From: Thermoplasmatota archaeon
Lineage (GTDB): Archaea; Thermoplasmatota; E2; DHVEG-1
Length of the DNA stretch: 17,440 nucleotides
Reading direction: 5' to 3'
Assembly (NCBI GenBank): GCA_018824925.1
Contig: JAHJFH010000017.1
Span: 1-17,440, forward strand
Shown piece after piece: positions 15,568-17,440 of the stretch. The notes below the pieces were generated by a model that was not told the origin of the DNA, searched no databases, and saw only the letters and a program-made list of their open reading frames with translations. The first letter of the stretch is position 1; each line of letters opens with the position of its first letter. The translations under genes were made by a program, and so were the position numbers.

Positions 15568-15645
15568 ATGAATAATATAAAATCAAAACAACAGAAAAAA
15601 GCAATTCCAAGCGACATACCAATTATTTGGGTTAACATTATCTAA
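15568..15645 (+). CDS. Small ORF, 25 residues, unknown function
   Basis: The 25-residue product starts basic and polar (NNIKSKQQKKA) and ends hydrophobic (IPIIWVNII). A GAGG (15557-15560) lies seven bases before the ATG, inside the end of the preceding small ORF, and only two bases separate the two frames. That spacing suggests a translated pair. The shortness makes chance a real possibility. A hydrophobic C-terminus of about ten residues is too short for a normal membrane helix but could insert at a membrane surface. Confidence 0.35.
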   Translation: MNNIKSKQQKKAIPSDIPIIWVNII

Positions 15646-15705
15646 AATTTATTTATCTGATTCTTCATATCATCAAACAACGTCTCATTTACTGAAAGAT
15701 ACGAA

Positions 15706-16227
15706 TTAATCAGGAATATTATGGAAAATTTCCTTACCAAAATCTGTGATGCGATACAGTTTTATATCCTGACGACTGCTTTCAACTTGTTCAACGATAT
15801 GAAGACCAATAAGGGAGTCATTGATACGATATCGAGAGTCCATACCCCGAATAGCACCAATAACGTTAGTTGGGGTGGTTTTTACATTATGAGCAATCTC
15901 GGAAGTATAGCTCCCACTTGGGCTGATATCAAACAAGTATTTGACTATTTTTTTTCTGATACTGCTCCTCCGAAGTGCCCGAATTACGAGCGGCCGGAGT
16001 ACCTCCGGAGATAGCGTTTCAATTTCTCCTTCCTGCATCCCATCCCTTTGTAGTTTCCAAATGATTATTACGGTTAATAAAAGTAGTATTGTATGTGGGT
16101 ACGTAGCTGCATATGCATATGCACTAAATGACACATATGTATAGAATGAAAAACAATGTTCTCCTATATTAACCATAATAAATGCATCGATTTTATAACA
16201 AAAATTTTTCAAAGAAATTAACTTCAT
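15706..16227 (-). CDS. Membrane-anchored winged-helix (HTH) protein
   Basis: This 173-residue protein joins an N-terminal membrane segment (about residues 42-58, TILLLLTVIIIWKL) to a cytoplasmic winged-helix domain (about 85-168). The latter reads SSIRKKIVKYLFDISPSGSY, then SEIAHNVKTTPTNVIGAIRG for the recognition region, and ends KLYRITDFGKEIF, the usual last strand of such domains. Similar predicted regulators are common in euryarchaea, but I cannot name a target. The ATG at 16227 is the longest start. The ATG at 16176 (residue 18) is a good alternative, since the nearest box A-like element (near 16238-16245) would start transcription inside the first codons. Either form keeps the membrane helix. 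It lies downstream of the synthetase-acetyltransferase gene on the same strand. Confidence 0.75.
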   Translation of the reverse strand: MKLISLKNFCYKIDAFIMVNIGEHCFSFYTYVSFSAYAYAATYPHTILLLLTVIIIWKLQRDGMQEGEIETLSPEVLRPLVIRALRRSSIRKKIVKYLFDISPSGSYTSEIAHNVKTTPTNVIGAIRGMDSRYRINDSLIGLHIVEQVESSRQDIKLYRITDFGKEIFHNIPD

Positions 16228-16242
16228 CTAAAAAATTGTTAT

Positions 16243-16255
16243 AAAAAATAAAAAA
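16243..16255 (-). terminator. T-rich terminator after the synthetase-acetyltransferase gene
   Basis: The minus strand reads six T, A, six T about 13-25 bases after the stop at 16269, a typical archaeal termination signal. The same A/T tract may also serve as promoter DNA for the next gene. Confidence 0.4.
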
Positions 16256-16268
16256 CAGGGACAGCTAT

Positions 16269-17440
16269 TTAACCATGACTTTCTTCAGACTGTATATCTT
16301 CCGATTTTTCTTTTCCATTGCTCATTTTCGGACCTAATGTATTAAAGGGATCTTTAACGAGATCATACTCAATTTTATATTCACCTGGATCTCCGTCACT
16401 AAAAGAAAAATGTTTCTCACGACATAATGATATCATCGGATAATTGTCCTTTAGAACAGTTCCTGTTAGTTTCTTAAGTTTTTTATCTTTAGCGATCTCA
16501 ATTGTATAATCAATAAATTCTGATCCCAGTCCTTTACGATGCCAGCTATCACTGACAACAATAGCAAACTCAGCCTCAGTGGTATCCCCAGGATTTACAA
16601 TTATTCGGGTTACTCCGAGGAGTCTACGGTGATCATTTTCTTGAATCTCTGCTACAATTCCGATTTCTCGATCATAATCTATGTTACAATATCGTGTCCT
16701 AATTTCATGGGGTGTATCTTTGATAATCCGGAAAAATCGGAAGCGAATTGTTTCTTGTGAAAATGATTTAAACATTTCATGCCAGAGATTTTCATCCTCA
16801 GGTTTAATTGGTCGAAGCAACACCTTATCATCATCTTTTAATGTCACAGTTTTAACATATTTTTTAGGATAAGGACTGATGATAAGATGCGGATGTTCCT
16901 GAGGATTTGGATCAATAATGATTCGGGCATCAACAGCAATAAGTTCATCACCTGATGCAATCAAGGGATTGATATCAATTTCTTTGATTTCTGGGTGATC
17001 GATTACTAATTGCGAAAAATTAATTATTGTCTCCTCAACATGTTTTATATTTACGGGAGCTTTACCTCGAAATCCTTTCAGAAGCGTATAGGCTTTTGTT
17101 CGTTCTATTATTCGATGGGTGAGTACCTGATTGAGTGGTGGGAAACCGATAGATCTATCTTTTAATAGCTCGGTATAGATCCCTCCAAGTCCAAAGAGAA
17201 TGACAGATCCGAAGACCGGGTCTTTCTTTGAACCTAGAATTAGTTCATAACCTCCAGATTTTACCATTTTTTGAATAGTGACACCGATAATATCAGCATC
17301 TGGTTGTTTCTCTTTTGCTCGTAATATCATTGCAGTGTATTCATCATGTACTTCTGAATCACACCCGAGATTAAGGGTAACTCCACCGACGTCACTTTTA
17401 TGGGTGATCTGGGGGGAAAGTATCTTCATGGCAATAGGAT
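16269..17440 (-). CDS. ADP-forming acyl-CoA synthetase/GNAT acetyltransferase fusion, C-terminal part
   Basis: Only the C-terminal 390 or so residues are in the window; the frame is open to the right edge. The first part is the ATP-grasp domain of ADP-forming acyl-CoA synthetases: K-I-L-S-P-x-I-T-H-K-SDVGG, then E-L-I-L-G-SKKDPVFG, then VILFGLGGIYTELLKD, and EIDINPL near its end. After a linker comes a GNAT domain (VLLRPIKPEDENLWHEMF through the acetyl-CoA loop WHRKGLGSEF and an N-x-P-M-x-x-L-C motif). The last 25 residues are a charged tail. The layout matches protein lysine acetyltransferases of the Pat/YfiQ/Pka group, about 900 residues, in which the synthetase part usually senses ligands. 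The ATG at 17429 is internal, because conserved family sequence (P-I-A-M-K) continues upstream. The missing N-terminal CoA-binding domain decides whether the synthetase part is active. Confidence 0.88.
   Translation of the reverse strand, partial: PIAMKILSPQITHKSDVGGVTLNLGCDSEVHDEYTAMILRAKEKQPDADIIGVTIQKMVKSGGYELILGSKKDPVFGSVILFGLGGIYTELLKDRSIGFPPLNQVLTHRIIERTKAYTLLKGFRGKAPVNIKHVEETIINFSQLVIDHPEIKEIDINPLIASGDELIAVDARIIIDPNPQEHPHLIISPYPKKYVKTVTLKDDDKVLLRPIKPEDENLWHEMFKSFSQETIRFRFFRIIKDTPHEIRTRYCNIDYDREIGIVAEIQENDHRRLLGVTRIIVNPGDTTEAEFAIVVSDSWHRKGLGSEFIDYTIEIAKDKKLKKLTGTVLKDNYPMISLCREKHFSFSDGDPGEYKIEYDLVKDPFNTLGPKMSNGKEKSEDIQSEESHG

Noticed and set aside
15721..16014. Plus-strand 97-codon frame opposite the winged-helix gene
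   Set aside because: The minus-strand frame carries a recognisable winged-helix domain, so this is its mirror.
15289..16268. Replication origin at an apparent skew change
   Set aside because: No orc1/cdc6 gene, no origin-recognition-box repeats and no clear unwinding element are visible. The skew estimate is by eye only.
1..17440. CRISPR array, insertion sequence, or integrase-bounded island
   Set aside because: No regularly spaced repeats, transposase or integrase genes, or long terminal inverted repeats were found. The tRNA-Leu is intact and I saw no duplicated 3' end nearby.

Overview
The window looks like chromosomal DNA of a mesophilic archaeon, probably a euryarchaeote in the broad sense. 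A Thermoplasmatota-type lineage is a guess that cannot be settled here. Archaeal signs are the chromatin protein Alba, the ribosome-export/biogenesis protein NMD3, an archaeal TruA, part of an ADP-forming acyl-CoA synthetase fused to a GNAT acetyltransferase, and A/T-rich box A (TATA) promoters 25-30 nt before several starts. Mixed in are genes of bacterial character: UvrABC, a PfkA-type phosphofructokinase and a sodium symporter with a MetS-like small subunit. This suggests a genome that has taken up many bacterial genes.

Layout. 1-1370: alba, then a weakly supported minus-strand hypothetical gene and a 60-residue ribbon-helix-helix regulator. 1626-7917: a tight uvrA-uvrC-uvrB nucleotide-excision-repair operon. 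uvrA and uvrC overlap by ATGA. uvrB overlaps the uvrC stop and appears to lack any ATG/GTG/TTG at its conserved N-terminus. 7935-8019: tRNA-Leu(CAA) on the minus strand. 8152-9749: an SLC6/NSS-family sodium:amino-acid symporter with a 36-residue MetS-like subunit overlapping its stop. 9831-10805: ATP-type 6-phosphofructokinase, preceded by a 10-bp direct repeat with 30-bp period. 10817-11581: truA, convergent with pfkA. 11726-12340: a Yip1-like membrane protein, convergent with the next block.

12343-15288 (minus strand): an exported caspase/metacaspase-like protease with a C-terminal membrane segment, an EamA/DMT permease and NMD3, read in that order. 15446-15645: two tiny plus-strand ORFs (39 and 25 residues) with their own box A and ribosome-binding sites. 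15706-16227: a membrane-anchored winged-helix protein. 16269-17440: the C-terminal part (ATP-grasp plus GNAT) of an acyl-CoA synthetase/protein acetyltransferase fusion that runs off the right edge.

The clearest functional unit is the repair operon: UvrA and UvrB find and verify the lesion and UvrC incises. The symporter and its small subunit form a second unit. The least explained parts are the uvrB start, the two microproteins beside the exported protease, and the 406-1184 stretch.
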